64,000 bases of DNA from Berberis thunbergii. Its lineage: Eukaryota > Streptophyta > Magnoliopsida > Ranunculales > Berberidaceae. Shown one piece after another: positions 26,058-37,829 of the stretch. The position numbers and the translations under genes were made by a program. The stretch spans positions 744,001 through 808,000 of the forward strand of contig QNQO01000219.1 in the NCBI GenBank assembly GCA_003290165.1, given 5' to 3'. Under the pieces are notes generated by a model. It was not told the origin of the DNA and searched no databases. It saw only the letters and a list, made by a program, of their open reading frames with translations. Position 1 is the first letter of the stretch. Each line of letters opens with the position of its first letter.

Positions 26058-29000
26058 TGTCACGCCCCGATTTTCGAGAAAACGAAATCCTAAAATCCAC
26101 ATAGAATTATCCGTTTCCCCAAAACTAGGGACGTGAAATTCAATAACAACAGAAACATTTAGCAGCAAAGACAAAAATAAATTTTAGAAAATATAAACAA
26201 ACTAAAATTTATAACAAAACTCTAACCATAAAAAACTGACGTCGCTAGCCCCACTAGCGGAACTCCTGTAACGCTGCTCAAAAGTCTCTAAACCTGAAAA
26301 GCTAATCGGCTACATTCCCAAAGGAATGTACCCAAAAAGCAAAAGCTCACTTGGGTCAGCAATAAAGCTGGTGTGAGAAATCTTCACTCCAAAATCAATA
26401 AAAATCGCATGTGATAAATATCAACCAAAACACAAACAACAAACCATCACACCAATAGGTAGTTCCTCAACGAGGCAAAGGTGTGATGCAAGAAAACCCA
26501 GTTTCAATAATTTAGTTCCTCAGCGAGGCAATCATATCATTATCCTAATATGTAAATATGCATATACCTGTACTTACCCTATAGGAGTTGACTATGGCAA
26601 GTCGGACCTGCAGAAATATTAGTGGACTTGTCATCCTGCATAAAAAGAATTATAAACAATGCAACGTCATTTATTCTTTTTATTTGAATTAGGTTCATCT
26701 TTTTAACGGATTGATCACTTAGACGATACCACATTCGCACCACCTCCGTGCCGAACATACATGCCCGTATGCCTCTCTCATATAAAGGAGGACTACTCCG
26801 TCATCCATGCCTAAGTGGGGACATCACGTACAGGCAAGCATCGCGGATACCCCTAACTATATGAGTACCAAAAGCCACCCTTGGGCTATCAATGCATATA
26901 AACTCACGTCACATTTTTTACGGATAAATATCAAAGCCTATTTTAGGCATACAAACTCACCACATTTCCGCAAGACTAACCCGAAGGTTATTTTAGTTTC
27001 TCTAGTAAGAAATGGGTGCCCCAACTCCGCAAGACGACCCACTGGTCATTTAGTTTCTCTAGTAAGAGAGGGGAAATAATAAACAAAAGAGATGTGGTAG
27101 TTCTAAGTGATACAAGTCCAAGTGGTTTATATTTTCAGAAAATCAAGATTTACCAATATCATTTATTTTTCATAATTCAGAATTCTTCCACAATGACATT
27201 TTGTCATACATGAATTGATTCACAATCTATTCACCCACATTTTTGGGGAAAACATAGCATATTCATTAATCATGCTATGTAACAATATGGCAATCAAGCC
27301 ACTCCTTGATTCAAATATCCAAAATCTTCATAATACATAAACAAGTCAATATGCATACAAATCTCCAAATTTATCACAATGCATTAATATTCATCAACCA
27401 TTCAAACACCAACCAAACAAAGTCACCCAATCAATAAAATGGTAAACATGGGTAACCCCCAAACATGAACCCAGCAAGCTAGGAAAATCTCACACATCAA
27501 ACAGATCAAAAATATTGGAGATCAAGCGTTTGCAGCACAAAACACCACAAATAAGGCAACCTCATTCTCAAACATGCCTAAAATCTCACAATTGAATTAC
27601 CTGAAATGAAACTCGTCATTTCCATACAAGCAATATTCATACAGTATACATATACACCAAATAACACAAAGTTTTCAATCGCACATTCAGAGCTATTTAA
27701 TAAACATAGCAGCAAATATAGGATTCAACAGTAAAGAAACAAGGGTTTTTGCAAGAAACAGGGAATAAGAAAAACTCACAGTAAAAGAAAAAAATGAAGA
27801 AAACTCACTTGATTCAGTCTCTCCATCCATCACCACGGCATGTGGCCTCCCAAGCACATCTTTTTCAACAGGTCACAATACATTGCAATTTGCTTTGAAG
27901 TGACCCGAAGGTGTACCATTGATGGAGATATTGCAAGATGCAGGACAAGGATGGTGTGGATTCAATTGACCCATTTCTCACCCACTCCAAATCTATATAT
28001 CATGTCATAGAGATAACTCCAAGAAATGATATCAAAAGCTTTTTGACACCTCTAGTTGCTTTTCCAAAGGGACCCACCATGGGTGGCAATGTGAGATTGA
28101 GCAAACCACTCACACATCTTTCTTTTTTCCTCTAAAAAAATGACTGTAATAATCAAAATCTGCTCTCACATGCTGCTTGTAGTAGCAAGGCTCTCGTAGA
28201 ACAGTATGTACCCATGGTCGGTGTTGCTTGTGTACTCTTGCGCAGACCCAAAGAATGTCTACACTGCAGACTCGTCAATCATCTCCACATTTTCATCATC
28301 AAAGAACAACCAGTGATTGTGACTCTTCACAAGACTGACATAGTGGCCATGTTACCAGCATTTCCATTGTTAGTAAGCAACAATGAGTTTTTCTGCTGGC
28401 CCATCATCTGCTTTTGAGCAATAATCAACTCCCTCAGCTACAGCAAAACGATAAACCCAAACCACCAAAGTCTTAGACTAACTCAGTCCAATGAAGGTAT
28501 ATAGAACTGGGATCGAAGCCAAGACTCAAGATAAGAGTAAGCAAGTTCTTCCTCTCCTTATCTGATAGTCACCAAACTGCCAAAACACTACATGCCATAT
28601 GGGTAGCCCAAGGCCAAGCAAGGACCACAAGCCACCACACCAAGTCTCACAACTAACATCAGCTGACAGCCTATTGATACTGTATGATGGCTATAACTGA
28701 GAATTAGGGTACCCCCACTTTCAATACCTCCACGTAGGACTGACCTCTATTGCCCACTGAGTGTGCTACTAGTACTGAGTATGTCCTCTGCATCTTCCCC
28801 ATGCTCTCCTTAGGTCTACTCTACATATGTGAGTTAATCGACATCAAATGTGAAGACCTGGATTCCTAATCGTTGTGCAAATAGACAACCTGCCTTCACT
28901 TCTACATTTCAACCTTTTAGAATAAACAGTATCTTTGATTGTGATCCCCATTGAGGGAATGAAATCCAAACTACAGAAACCTCTGCTCTTAGATCTCCTT

Positions 29001-29339
29001 AAATCAAATCCTCATTAAACTCTGTCAACATGTAACCAAATAAAGCAGCACGCTTGCAAGGAATATGTACTCCCTCTCTGAGATGCATGCAACCATCAAT
29101 AATGCTCCAATAGTATTGAACCCAGACACTGAAACAAGTAACATTCCACCCCTTTTCCATTCATAACAGTACTGTCCAGACAAACATTCAAGCTGAGAAC
29201 AATGCGACCGTGATGAATCCTAAGAGAACAGTTACACAAGCTCCCACTTCTGTGACTCCAATTCAAGTCAGCGATAGTATGCATCAAATAGACAGGTCTC
29301 GAGCGTCTACCTCACAGAAACAACAGACAACCATGGCTT

Positions 29340-30175
29340 CCACTCAAACATCCCTCCTCAGCATAAAATGTGATCATAGCATTCCAAGCAGTTATGTCTT
29401 TTGTAGGCATCTGATCAAAATAATCTCGTGCATCCTTTGTCATTCAATTTCGTGCCAATCCAGTAACCATAGTAGTCCAAGTCACTTCGTTTCTCAAAGG
29501 CATTGATCCGAACAATTCAATAGCTTCACTCACTCTTTTGTCATCCAGATACGTTGTAAGTATTATATTCCATGAATATAAATTCCGACTAGGCATCTCA
29601 TCTAACAAATTCTTCCCCTCATCAATTTCACCATTTTCAACTAAGCATTTAATCGTAGATGTCCAAGCAACCACATTCTTCTCTGGCATCCTACCAAATA
29701 GATCTTTCGCCTCTTGAATCAAACCATTTCGAGCATACCCCAAAATCATCGTTGTCCATGACACAATATCCTTAAGTTTGAGGTTTTCAAACACATTGTA
29801 AGAACAAGTAATATCCCCACTTCTGGAGTACATAGTAATCAAGGCATTAGCTAGTGAGTCTTCCGACTCAAATCCCAGCAATATCGCAAGAGTATGAACT
29901 TGCATAATCTCCACCCTACTCTCACATGCAGAAACAACACTAGTGATCGTAGTCTCATTAGGCCTATCACCTCAGCATTAATGGGTTCCAGTTTTTGCGG
30001 TTCCACAAACCAGGCTCCATTTACGTTTTCTGCAGCTATCCCACTAACACGCTCAGCCTTCTGGCATCGACAACTCAAGGAACGAAATTGATTAACATTT
30101 TTATCAGAGACTCCTCTTACCATTCGATTTCCACCACCATTTTCAGCGCAGCAATCGTGAAGAAAACACAAGGAA
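29340..30175 (-). pseudogene. PPR protein gene fragment inside the LTR
   Basis: Pentatricopeptide repeat proteins bind organellar RNA. The minus strand reads typical PLS-class repeats: LANALITMYSRSGDI, DIVSWTTMILGYARNGLI, NVVAWTSTIKCLVENGEI, NLYSWNIILTTYLDDKRV, EVTWTTMVTGLARN. After a TGA stop (just below 29446) the same frame continues with RDYFDQMPTKDITAW. Upstream, the frame changes by one base near 29975: PNETTITSVVSACESR is in the repeat frame, while the preceding N-terminal codons (29980-30171) are in another. At least one frameshift and one stop make it a pseudogene. Its limits coincide roughly with the segment unique to this LTR, consistent with capture by the element. Confidence 0.85.
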
Positions 30176-30232
30176 TAGATAAAGGAAGAAGAAGAAAAGA
30201 AGAAGGAGAAAGAAAAGAGAAGAGGGTTTTCT

Positions 30233-30240
30233 CTTTATAG
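30233..30240 (-). promoter_or_regulatory. TATA box in the LTR
   Basis: CTATAAAG lies on the minus strand about 160 bp inside the LTR start and is followed downstream by a long CT-rich tract. That is a plausible U3 promoter driving the element, and the PPR fragment, in sense. The right LTR lacks this segment. The call rests on position and motif only. Confidence 0.45.
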
Positions 30241-30401
30241 GGTGGGTGGCTATTCGTCCCCACTAAAATTCGGAGGGCACCCACCCTCTAAACACACTAA
30301 ATAAAACCCTAATTTCGAAATTCACATTCAATTAAATGTAACCCTATTTTATTTAATTAAAAATAAAATAAATTATCTTTATGAATTTTAGGGGTGTTAC
30401 A

Positions 30402-30894
30402 TTATACACACGTTAAATGGAATCTCGTCCCGAGATTCGGAAGGTAAGAAAGTTGACTGAATTTCGAAAAATACGAGTTGTCAAACAAACGAAGATTTTG
30501 AAACACAATTTCAATTGAATTTTAGAAACATAAATTATTTATTATTATTGAAAAAGTAGGGGTGTTACATTATATACAACTCAAAATGAATCTCGTCCCG
30601 AGATTCACGAAAAGTGTTAAGTGAACACTACGGATATTAAAACCCCCAAAAAAAATAATACGGAATAAAGTCACGCAAATATCGACATTATAAATAAAAT
30701 TACTCGCGCATACAGAAGTCAATGAAACCTCATCATGAGATTCACGAAGAAAACAAAACTAAACTAAAGTTTTCAAGGTTCGCCCTTGTCGCTTTATCTT
30801 AAGACTTCTACACTCCTACACACTCATATCCACATTCCGAGGATCACCTAGACTCTACCCCAGCCTATGCTAACCAAATGCTCTGATACCAAAC
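30402..30894 (-). other. 493-bp interior with primer site and repeated 3' motif
   Basis: This is the whole internal domain. At its upstream end (minus strand) is TGGTATCAGAGC at 30880-30891. At its downstream end is a dyad motif, AATCTCGGGACGAGATT, at about 30420-30436, followed by TGTAACACCCC. A second copy of the motif plus an LTR-like TGTAACACCCCT start lies at about 30565-30606, and a weaker third (AATCTCATGATGAGGTT) at about 30729-30745. No coding capacity is seen. Confidence 0.8.
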
Positions 30895-33831
30895 TGTCAC
30901 GCTCCGATTTTCGAGAAAACGAAATCCTAAAATCCACGTAGGATTATCCGTTTCCCCAAAACTAGGGACGTGAAATTCAATAACAACATAAACATTTAGC
31001 AGCAAAGACAAAAATAAATTTTAGAAAATAGGAACAAACTAAAATTTATAACAAAACTCTAACCAAGAAAAACTGACGTCGCTAGCCCCACTAGCGGAAC
31101 TCCCGTAACTCTGCTCAAAAGTCTCTAAACTTGAAAAGCTAATCGGCTACATTCCCAAAGGAATGTACCCAAGAAGCAAAAGATCACTTGGGTCAGCAAT
31201 AAAGCTGGTGTGAGAAATCTTCACTCCAAAATCAATAAAAATCGCACATGATAAATATCAAGCAAAACACAAACAACAAACCATCACACCAATAGGTAGT
31301 TCCTCAACGAGGCAAAGGTGTGATGCAAGAAAACCCAATTCCAATAATTTAGTTCCTCAGCGAGGCAATCATATCATCATCCTAATATGTAAATATGCAT
31401 TTACCTGTACTTACCCTATAGGAGTTGACTATGGCAAGTCGGACCTGCTGAAATATTAGTGGACTTGCTATCCTGCATAAAAAGAATTAGAAACAATGCA
31501 ACGTCATTTATTCTTTTTATTTGAATTAGGTTCATCTTTTTAACGAATTGATCACTTAGACGATACCACATTCTCACCACCTCCGTGCCGAACATACATG
31601 CCCGTATGCTTCTCTCATATAAAGGAGGACTACTCCGTCATCCATGCCTAAGTGGGGACATCACATACAGGCATGCATCGCGGATACCCCTAACTATATG
31701 AGTACCAAAAGCCACCCTTGGGCTATCAATGCGCATAAACTCACGTCACATTTTTTACAGATAAATATCAAAGCCTATTTTAGGCATACAAACTCACCAC
31801 ATTTCCGCAAGACTAACCCGAAGGTTATTTTAGTTTCTCTAGTAAGAAATGGGTGCCCCAACTCCGCAAGACGACCCCTTGGTCATTTAGTTTCTCTAGT
31901 AAGAGAGTGGAAATAATAAACAAAAGAGATGTGGTAGTTCTAAGTGATACAAGTCCAAGTGGTTTATATTTTCAGAAAATCAAGGTTTACCAATATCATT
32001 TATTTTTCATAATTCAGAATTCTTCCACAATGACATTTTGTCCTACATGAATTGATTCACAATCTATTCACCCACATTTTTGGGGAAAACATAGCATATT
32101 CATTAATCATGCTATGTAACAATATGGCAATCAAGCCACTCCTTGATTCAAATATCCAAAATCTTCATAATACATAAACAAGTCACTATGCATACAAATC
32201 TCCAAATTTATGACAATGCATTAATATTCATCAACCATTCAAACACCAACCAAACAAAGTCACCCAATCAATAAAATGGTAAACATGGGTAACCCCCAAA
32301 CATGAACCTAGCAAGCTAGGAAAATCTCACACATCAAACAGATCAAAAATATTGGAGATCAAGCGTTTGCAGCACAAAACACCACAAATAAGGCAACCTC
32401 ATTCTCAAACATGCCTAAAATCTCACAATTGAATTACCTGAAATGAAACTCGTCATTTCCATACAAGCAATATTCATACAGTATACATATACACCAAATA
32501 ACACAAAGTTTTCAATCTCACATTCAGAGCTATTTAATAAACATAGCAGCAAATATAGGATTCAACAGTAAAGAAACAAGGGTTTTTGCAAGAAACAGGG
32601 AATAAGAAAAACTCACAGTAAAAGAAAAAAAATGAAGAAAACTCACTTGATTCAGTCTCTCCATCCATCACCACGGCATGTGGCCTCCCAAGCACATCTT
32701 TTTCAATAGGTCACAATACATTGCAATTTGCTTTGAAGTGACCCGAAGGTGTACCATTGATGGAGATATTGCAAGATGCAGGACAAGGATGGTGTGGATT
32801 CAATTGACCCATTTCTCACCCACCCAAAATCTATATATCATGTCATAGAGATAACTCCAAGAAATGATATCAAAAGCTTTTTGACACCTCTAGTTGCTTT
32901 TCCAAAGGGACCCACCATGGGTGGCAATGTGAGATTGAGCAAACCACTCACACATCTTTCTTTTTTCCTCTAAAAAAATGACTGTAATAATCAAAATCTG
33001 CTCTCACATGCTGCTTGTAGTAGCAAGGCTCTCGTAGAACAGTATGTACCCATGGTCGGTGTTGCTTGTGTACTCTTGCGCAGACCCAAAGAATGTATAC
33101 ACTGCAGACTCGTCAATCATCTCCACATTTTCATCATCAAATAACAACCAGTGATTGTGACTCTTCACAAGACTGACATAGTGGCTATGTTACCAGGATT
33201 TCCATTGTTAGTAAGCAACAATGAGTTTTCTGCTGGCCCATCATCTGCTTTCGAGCAATAATCAACTCCCTCAGCTACAGCAAAACGATAAACCCAAACC
33301 ACCAAAGTCTTAGACTAACTCAGTCCAATGAAGGTATATAGAACTGGGATCGAAGCCAGGACTCAAGATAAGAGTAAGCAAGTTCTTCCTCTCCTTATCT
33401 GATAGTCACCAAACAGCCAAAACACTACATGCCATGAGTTTGGGTAACCTAAGGCCAAGCAAGGACCACAAGCCACCACACCAAGTCTCACAACTAACAT
33501 CAGCTGACAGCCTATTGATACTGTATGATGGCTATAACTAAGAATTAGGGTACCCCCACTTTCAATACCTCCACGTAGGACTGACCTCTATTGCCCACTG
33601 AGTGTGCTACTAGTACTGAGTATGTCCTCTGCATCTTCCCCATGCTCTCCTTAGGTCTACTCTACATATGTGAGTATGGCTATTCGCCCCCACTAAAATT
33701 CGGAGGGCACCCACCCTCTAAACACACTAAATAAAACCCTAATTTCGAAATTCACATTCAATTAAATGTAACCCTATTTTATTTAATTAAAAATAAAATA
33801 AATTATCTTTATGAATTTTAGGGGTGTTACA
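30895..33831 (-). repeat. 5' LTR (right), 2937 bp
   Basis: This is the upstream LTR in the element's orientation, adjoining the primer binding site. It is collinear with the left LTR at an offset of 4837-4838 bp and lacks the 1.41-kb PPR-bearing segment (junction at about 33674-33676). Because a newly inserted element has identical LTRs, this asymmetry arose afterwards or by recombination between elements. Confidence 0.88.
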
Positions 33832-34679
33832 ATATATGCCTGCAAGGTCTGTCCCAGTCCCGACCCGTCTGCCCGGTTCGGTATGGTCCCGACCCGGTTC
33901 AGACCAGGATCAACCGGTTTATGCTATTTTTATCTCAGGTTCGGACCGATTTGAATCGGAACGAAACCAATTTCCACAAATTTGGTCTTGGACCGTTCCG
34001 GCTACTATAGCAAGCCCAGATCAAAACCCTAGCCCAACTTATTTTGCAAACCCAAATCAAGCCAAAGCCCAAACCTAACCCCTTCCCATTTTGCAAACTA
34101 TATCCCTAGGGTTTGGAGGTTTTCTAAAGGGTTATTTACCTTTTAGCCCTCATTAGTTCAAGTGAAACCAAAATTGGGTGCCACTGGTCATTTTAATTCA
34201 ATCTAACCCCATTTTATGTGTTTGACCATTAAGTCAATTGAGTTGACTAGCTCAAACCATTAGATTTTTTTAAATGCCTGAAATACCATCACATGCCAAG
34301 CACGTAATAGGTACCAAACAGGAATTGCTAAAATGATTTGGGTGCCAAACGGTAATATTTCAAACTTCTTAGCATTTTGGCCCTTGATCATTAAGTCAAC
34401 TGGGTTCTTCCTTTCTTCTGTCTTCGCCCCAACAAAACTAACCTTTTTCATTTTCTTTGCCTTCTCTTTCAAATCTGTATCAATTCGTTGTTGGTTGAAC
34501 TAGTGCAAAAGTCTGTTTGGGAAAGATGGGTACCAAATGGTAAATTTAAGAATTATGTGAGGGCCAAAAAAATTTGTGTATTTTTTAACATGGATTATGT
34601 GTAAATTATTGTTTAATTGACTTGCATTGTTTGTGAATGGCCAGGACATTCTTGTTTGAGTTGTCAATGGATGCCAATG

Positions 34680-35150
34680 CCAATGCAATGAAATAACAAT
34701 GATCATTGTAATTCATGCAATTACAATGGTCAATGCAATGCAATGACCATCATAATCAAATGCAATGCAATGACCTTGCTGAACTGACAATGTTCAATAT
34801 CATTAAAAGCACAAAAATTGTTGGACTACAATGAACAACCGGCAACCTGTTGGACTGAAATGAACTACATGCTAAACTGAAAATGAACAACTTGTTGGAC
34901 CTCAGTTAACCTGTTGGACAGTGATCAATCCGACCATCATGAACAACCAAAATATTGAAATGAACATGTTGGACATTAAACAACCTGCCCAAAACTAAAA
35001 TTAACAACCTGCCCAAAAACTGAAATGGACAACCTGCCCAAAATTTAAATGAACAACTTGCCAATCATTGAACAACCTGCCCGAAAATTGAAATGAAAAA
35101 CCTAACAATGAAATGAACAACCTGCCCAGAAACGGTGATTAACCATTGAA
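34680..35150 (+). repeat. Degenerate short tandem repeats
   Basis: First come CAATGCAATGACCA-type repeats (34670-34770), then repeated AATGAACAACCTGCCC(A/G)AAA units with TTGGAC variants (34800-35130). Spacing is irregular, about 25-35 bp. No gene is present. Confidence 0.6.
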
Positions 35151-35179
35151 CCTGCCAAACACAATGCAATTGAATCATT

Positions 35180-35560
35180 GTTTCTTGGAAAACCATTGAT
35201 CTCAACGACTTCCATTCCGATGACAATCATTCCCGGGACGATCTCCCATGTGAGACAAACAATAGCATTCTCAACAGTATTCATGTCAAAGGCCTTCATG
35301 CCATGGACAGTCAATCATACCCACACTCTTCAATCTCTTGACACCAGTGGCACCAAAGGGACCATCACGACCACAAGAGCTCACGACAATTTTATCCTCC
35401 ATCACATTGGGGTCCATGCAAGACTATGTATCATTCATGGACACCAAAGCCCAGTTGGTGACAACACCACCAACTCTTCCCTCCTTAATGACCAAATCCT
35501 CCGCAGCGACAGCATTGAAAAGCTTCACATTGGGCTTGGACAAGAGCTTGCTCATGAGGT
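35180..35560 (-). pseudogene. THI1: THI1 (thiamine thiazole synthase) fragment
   Basis: THI1/THI4 makes the thiazole half of thiamine in plastids, using an active-site cysteine as sulfur donor. The minus strand reads [57 protein letters not shown] and [18 protein letters not shown]. It then changes frame and continues [14 protein letters not shown] and PGMIVIGMEVVEI. An in-frame TAG stands before SCMDP where the family has Gln, and one preceding residue is missing. The stop and the frameshift (near 35310) show a dead copy, limited to the C-terminal half. No intron interrupts the segment. It lies inside repeat sequence, so it was probably carried there by a transposon. Confidence 0.87.
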
Positions 35561-35773
35561 GTTTCATGGATTTGCAATTCTCTAAGTGGGAGATGGATGG
35601 GGTGGAAACATGAAGTTGGGCGATGGGTAGTAGATGGATTGAAGTGAGTGATTGTTGAGCTTTGATGTGATTAGAGATGGATTGAGGAAATAGGGTTTGG
35701 AGAAAATTGGACCTGGTTAGCTAATTTCAATCAGACTCACCAACAACATCACCTTCATGAATGATGTACTAGG

Positions 35774-36599
35774 TAGGGGTGGGCATCCCATCCCGATCCT
35801 GTCCCAATCTCGTCTCGTCCCATCCCAATTTTTTCGGGTCTTAATGGGATTGAATAATTCCATCTTGATCCCGTCCCGATCTATAATGGAATGGGATGGG
35901 ATGAAGATTTTCAATCCCGCCAATCCCGTCCCGTCCTGAACTAATTTTTCAATATTTATTATTAATATTTTTATGTATTAGTTGGAGTGAGTCAATTTCC
36001 ATTATTCTCGAGTTTTATCCTATCGCTATTGCATTTTGTTCTCTTTATTTTTGAAAACTGCCGCTACCTGTTATTGCATATTTTCTTAACCTTATATAGA
36101 CAAAGTGATTGCCTTCTGACTTTTCCATGGGTTTATAAGCTTGATACAAGCAAAACACAGTCCCGAGTCCTGATTCAAAATGGTGTAGAGATTTGGTCAT
36201 TGAAAAAAAAAGAACTCCCTCAGTTATTTTTATGCTGAAATGACATGCATGGGTTGAAGTTCCTTTTGAAACAGGGAGTTTATGTTATGTGTTGTGGTGT
36301 AAACAATCTCAGTACTTAATCAATTTGGACTTTAGGGTAGAGCTGTTGTTGCATTGCCTCAATCATCTTATTTATATAGCCAACTTCCCAAGTAAATGGT
36401 TGGATTGCCGGACCCTTGTTGATGATAATCTTCACAGCAGTCACAAGCAGCACGCTGATCCCGTCTTGTCCCGAACCCGTTTGGGATGGGACGAGGTCGG
36501 AATGGGGTTTTTCCCATCCCGTCCCGTCCCAATCCTGTATGAATGGGATGGGATAGGGATGGGTCTATCTCGTCCCATCCCGTCCCGTGCCCACCCCTA
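35774..36599. mobile_element. hAT-like MITE with 8-bp TSD
   Basis: An 826-bp element starts TAGGGGTGGGCA and ends in the inverted form GTGCCCACCCCTA. Flanking octamers are GTACTAGG (35766-35773) and GCACCAGG (36600-36607), which agree at 6 of 8 positions; both differences are transitions. Eight-base duplications are characteristic of hAT elements. The subterminal regions are rich in CCCATCCCGTCCCG and its complement. It encodes no transposase. Confidence 0.75.
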
Positions 36600-36970
36600 G
36601 CACCAGGTCTCTTCTCAAGCACCTTGACCTTGTACATTGGAGATGGGTTCATGAGGAATTAAAGTGGGTCCAAGCAGTGATGGGTGTGCCACCAAGTGTG
36701 GCTGAGATGTACAGTGAGTCTAAGTCACGCCTGATCCAAGTCTATTTGCTATAAATTATAAGCCCAGCAACCCAATACATGATGGCTTGGTCCCAACCCG
36801 GACCATCTCGTTTCAAACCGGTCCGAGACCAAATGGGTCAACCCAAAAAAATGTACTAATTTGGATCGTTCCAGTCCCATTTCATTAGACAGGGACCGGT
36901 ACCAGGATAGGCCCAATCCAGGACCGACCGGAACTGTGCCCACCCCTAAGATTATTTGCATAAAACTCAG

Positions 36971-37419
36971 GCAATGTTTGGTTACTCAATGGAATGGGAA
37001 TGAGATTAGGAATAAGAATGGGAATGGTAATGGTAATAGGAATGGAAATGATAACATTGCTATGTTTGATTACTCGAAATAATGAGAATGGGAATGGGAA
37101 TGGGAATGGAAATGAGAATGAGAATGATTTGTGTCTTTACCGTTATGCCCTCAATTATTAACCATGGATTTTGGATCTATAGTTGGTAAGGAGATATTTA
37201 TGTTAGGTAAGGAAGGCAAATAAGACAAATGAAGTGTTGGACATTACAATGGACATTCATAGGGTTTTGAGAAAGAATGCCCATTACAATGAAATTTGCA
37301 ATGATCATTCCCATTATGCCATTTTTATGCCAAACCAAACATAGGAATCGCTTAAACTATTGTAATGGTCATTACATTACAATGGTCAAACCCATTCCAT
37401 TAAGCAACCAAACATGCTC
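36971..37419. mobile_element. MITE with long terminal inverted repeats
   Basis: The left end GCAATGTTTGGTTACTCAAT and the right end (37391-37419, complement of GAGCATGTTTGGTTGCTTAA) are near-perfect inverted repeats, followed inward on both sides by GGAATGGG-type sequence. Near 37000-37130 there are short GGGAATG repeats. About 449 bp, no coding capacity. Superfamily is uncertain because I cannot settle the target duplication. Confidence 0.65.
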
Positions 37420-37426
37420 TTATTCT

Positions 37427-37800
37427 TTTCGTCTAGCATTACAGGTATGAAACCATCCTAACTTTGTTAGGAAATTTTGAGTTACAAAAGTGATGGAGCC
37501 ATATAATCTGCTATGTTCTAGAAGAAATAAATTATTTTTCATCTAGATAATTTAGCTTAAATCTTCAACTTATTCTTATTTTCTAGTAGCACTTGTCCTT
37601 TGATGTCAGTTGAGGCCTAATTATTCTTCGATCTTACACTCATTGTAATCATGAATCATTTTTACTTGTCTCTTTGATTAATTGGCCTATAGTTCTGAAG
37701 TTGGCAAATAAAAATTATAAAATAGAATCCTTATGTGCCCTTGTCTCTTCTTTTAAAATGACATTTCGTTGCAGCTTGAATCTTCGTGTTGGACTTGATT
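37427..37800 (+). repeat. Dispersed repeat, copy A
   Basis: TCTTTTCGTCTAGCATTACA through TTGAATCTTCGTGTTGGACT matches 53836-54185 in the same orientation with small indels. Both are noncoding. The second copy lies in an intron of the ALDH gene, so this is a transposed repeat of unknown class. Confidence 0.7.
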
Positions 37801-37829
37801 TTTGGATTAACCATTTTGCCTGTTGTTTA

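Larger units (their letters stand above)
26058..30401 (-). repeat. 3' LTR (left), 4344 bp, with extra 1.41-kb segment
   Basis: This is the downstream LTR in the element's own orientation. It matches the right LTR throughout except for 28834-30245 (1412 bp), which the right copy lacks; there the two flanks are joined by the dinucleotide TA. The extra segment contains a PPR gene fragment and a TATA box near the LTR's upstream end. Without that segment the length is 2932 bp, against 2937 bp for the right LTR. Several open frames of 60-90 codons occur at the same place in both copies and match no family I know. Confidence 0.88.
26058..33831 (-). mobile_element. Complete non-autonomous LTR retrotransposon (LARD-like)
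   Basis: Two long direct repeats, 26058-30401 and 30895-33831, flank a 493-bp interior. Both begin on the plus strand with TGTCACGC(C/T)CCGATTTTCG and end with GGGGTGTTACA. On the minus strand these are LTRs that start TGTAACACCCC and end in TGACA. Three bases inside the right LTR, TGGTATCAGAGC (30880-30891, minus strand) is a tRNA-iMet primer binding site, which fixes the orientation. The element is flanked by ATATA on both sides (26053-26057 and 33832-33836), a 5-bp target site duplication. The interior encodes no gag or pol, so movement would have needed proteins from another element. About ten differences in the first 240 bp of the LTRs suggest an insertion that is not very recent. The CTCGGGACGAGATT motif before the LTR start resembles the 3' ends of Tekay/Del-like Gypsy elements, a possible autonomous partner. 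Confidence 0.9.
33837..36955. mobile_element. Composite DNA-transposon-like repeat carrying host sequence
   Basis: The right end (36790-36955) reads ... GATAGGCCCAATCCAGGACC ... GTGCCCACCCCTAAG, the form of many plant hAT-like ends (inverted AGGGGTGGGCAC). The left part has GACCCG/CGGTTCGG-rich sequence, then CTACTATAGCAAGCCCAGATC. Both the left-part motif and the right end recur together at 61330-62610, so they bound one repeat family. A matching terminal repeat on the left is not visible, so that end may be truncated. Inside are a THI1 fragment (35180-35560) and a nested MITE (35774-36599). It could be a Pack-type element; boundaries are tentative. Confidence 0.42.

Noticed and set aside
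26807..33000. Pairs of identical small open frames (for example at 26807 and 31644, 27938 and 32776)
   Set aside because: They lie at the same position in the two LTRs, so they are copies of noncoding LTR sequence. No family resemblance was found.
36430..36600. Relation of the MITE's GGGTCTATCTCGTCCC to the satellite dyad
   Set aside because: Only a short word is shared (GGGTCTATC). The flanks differ and the MITE belongs to a hAT-like family with its own termini.
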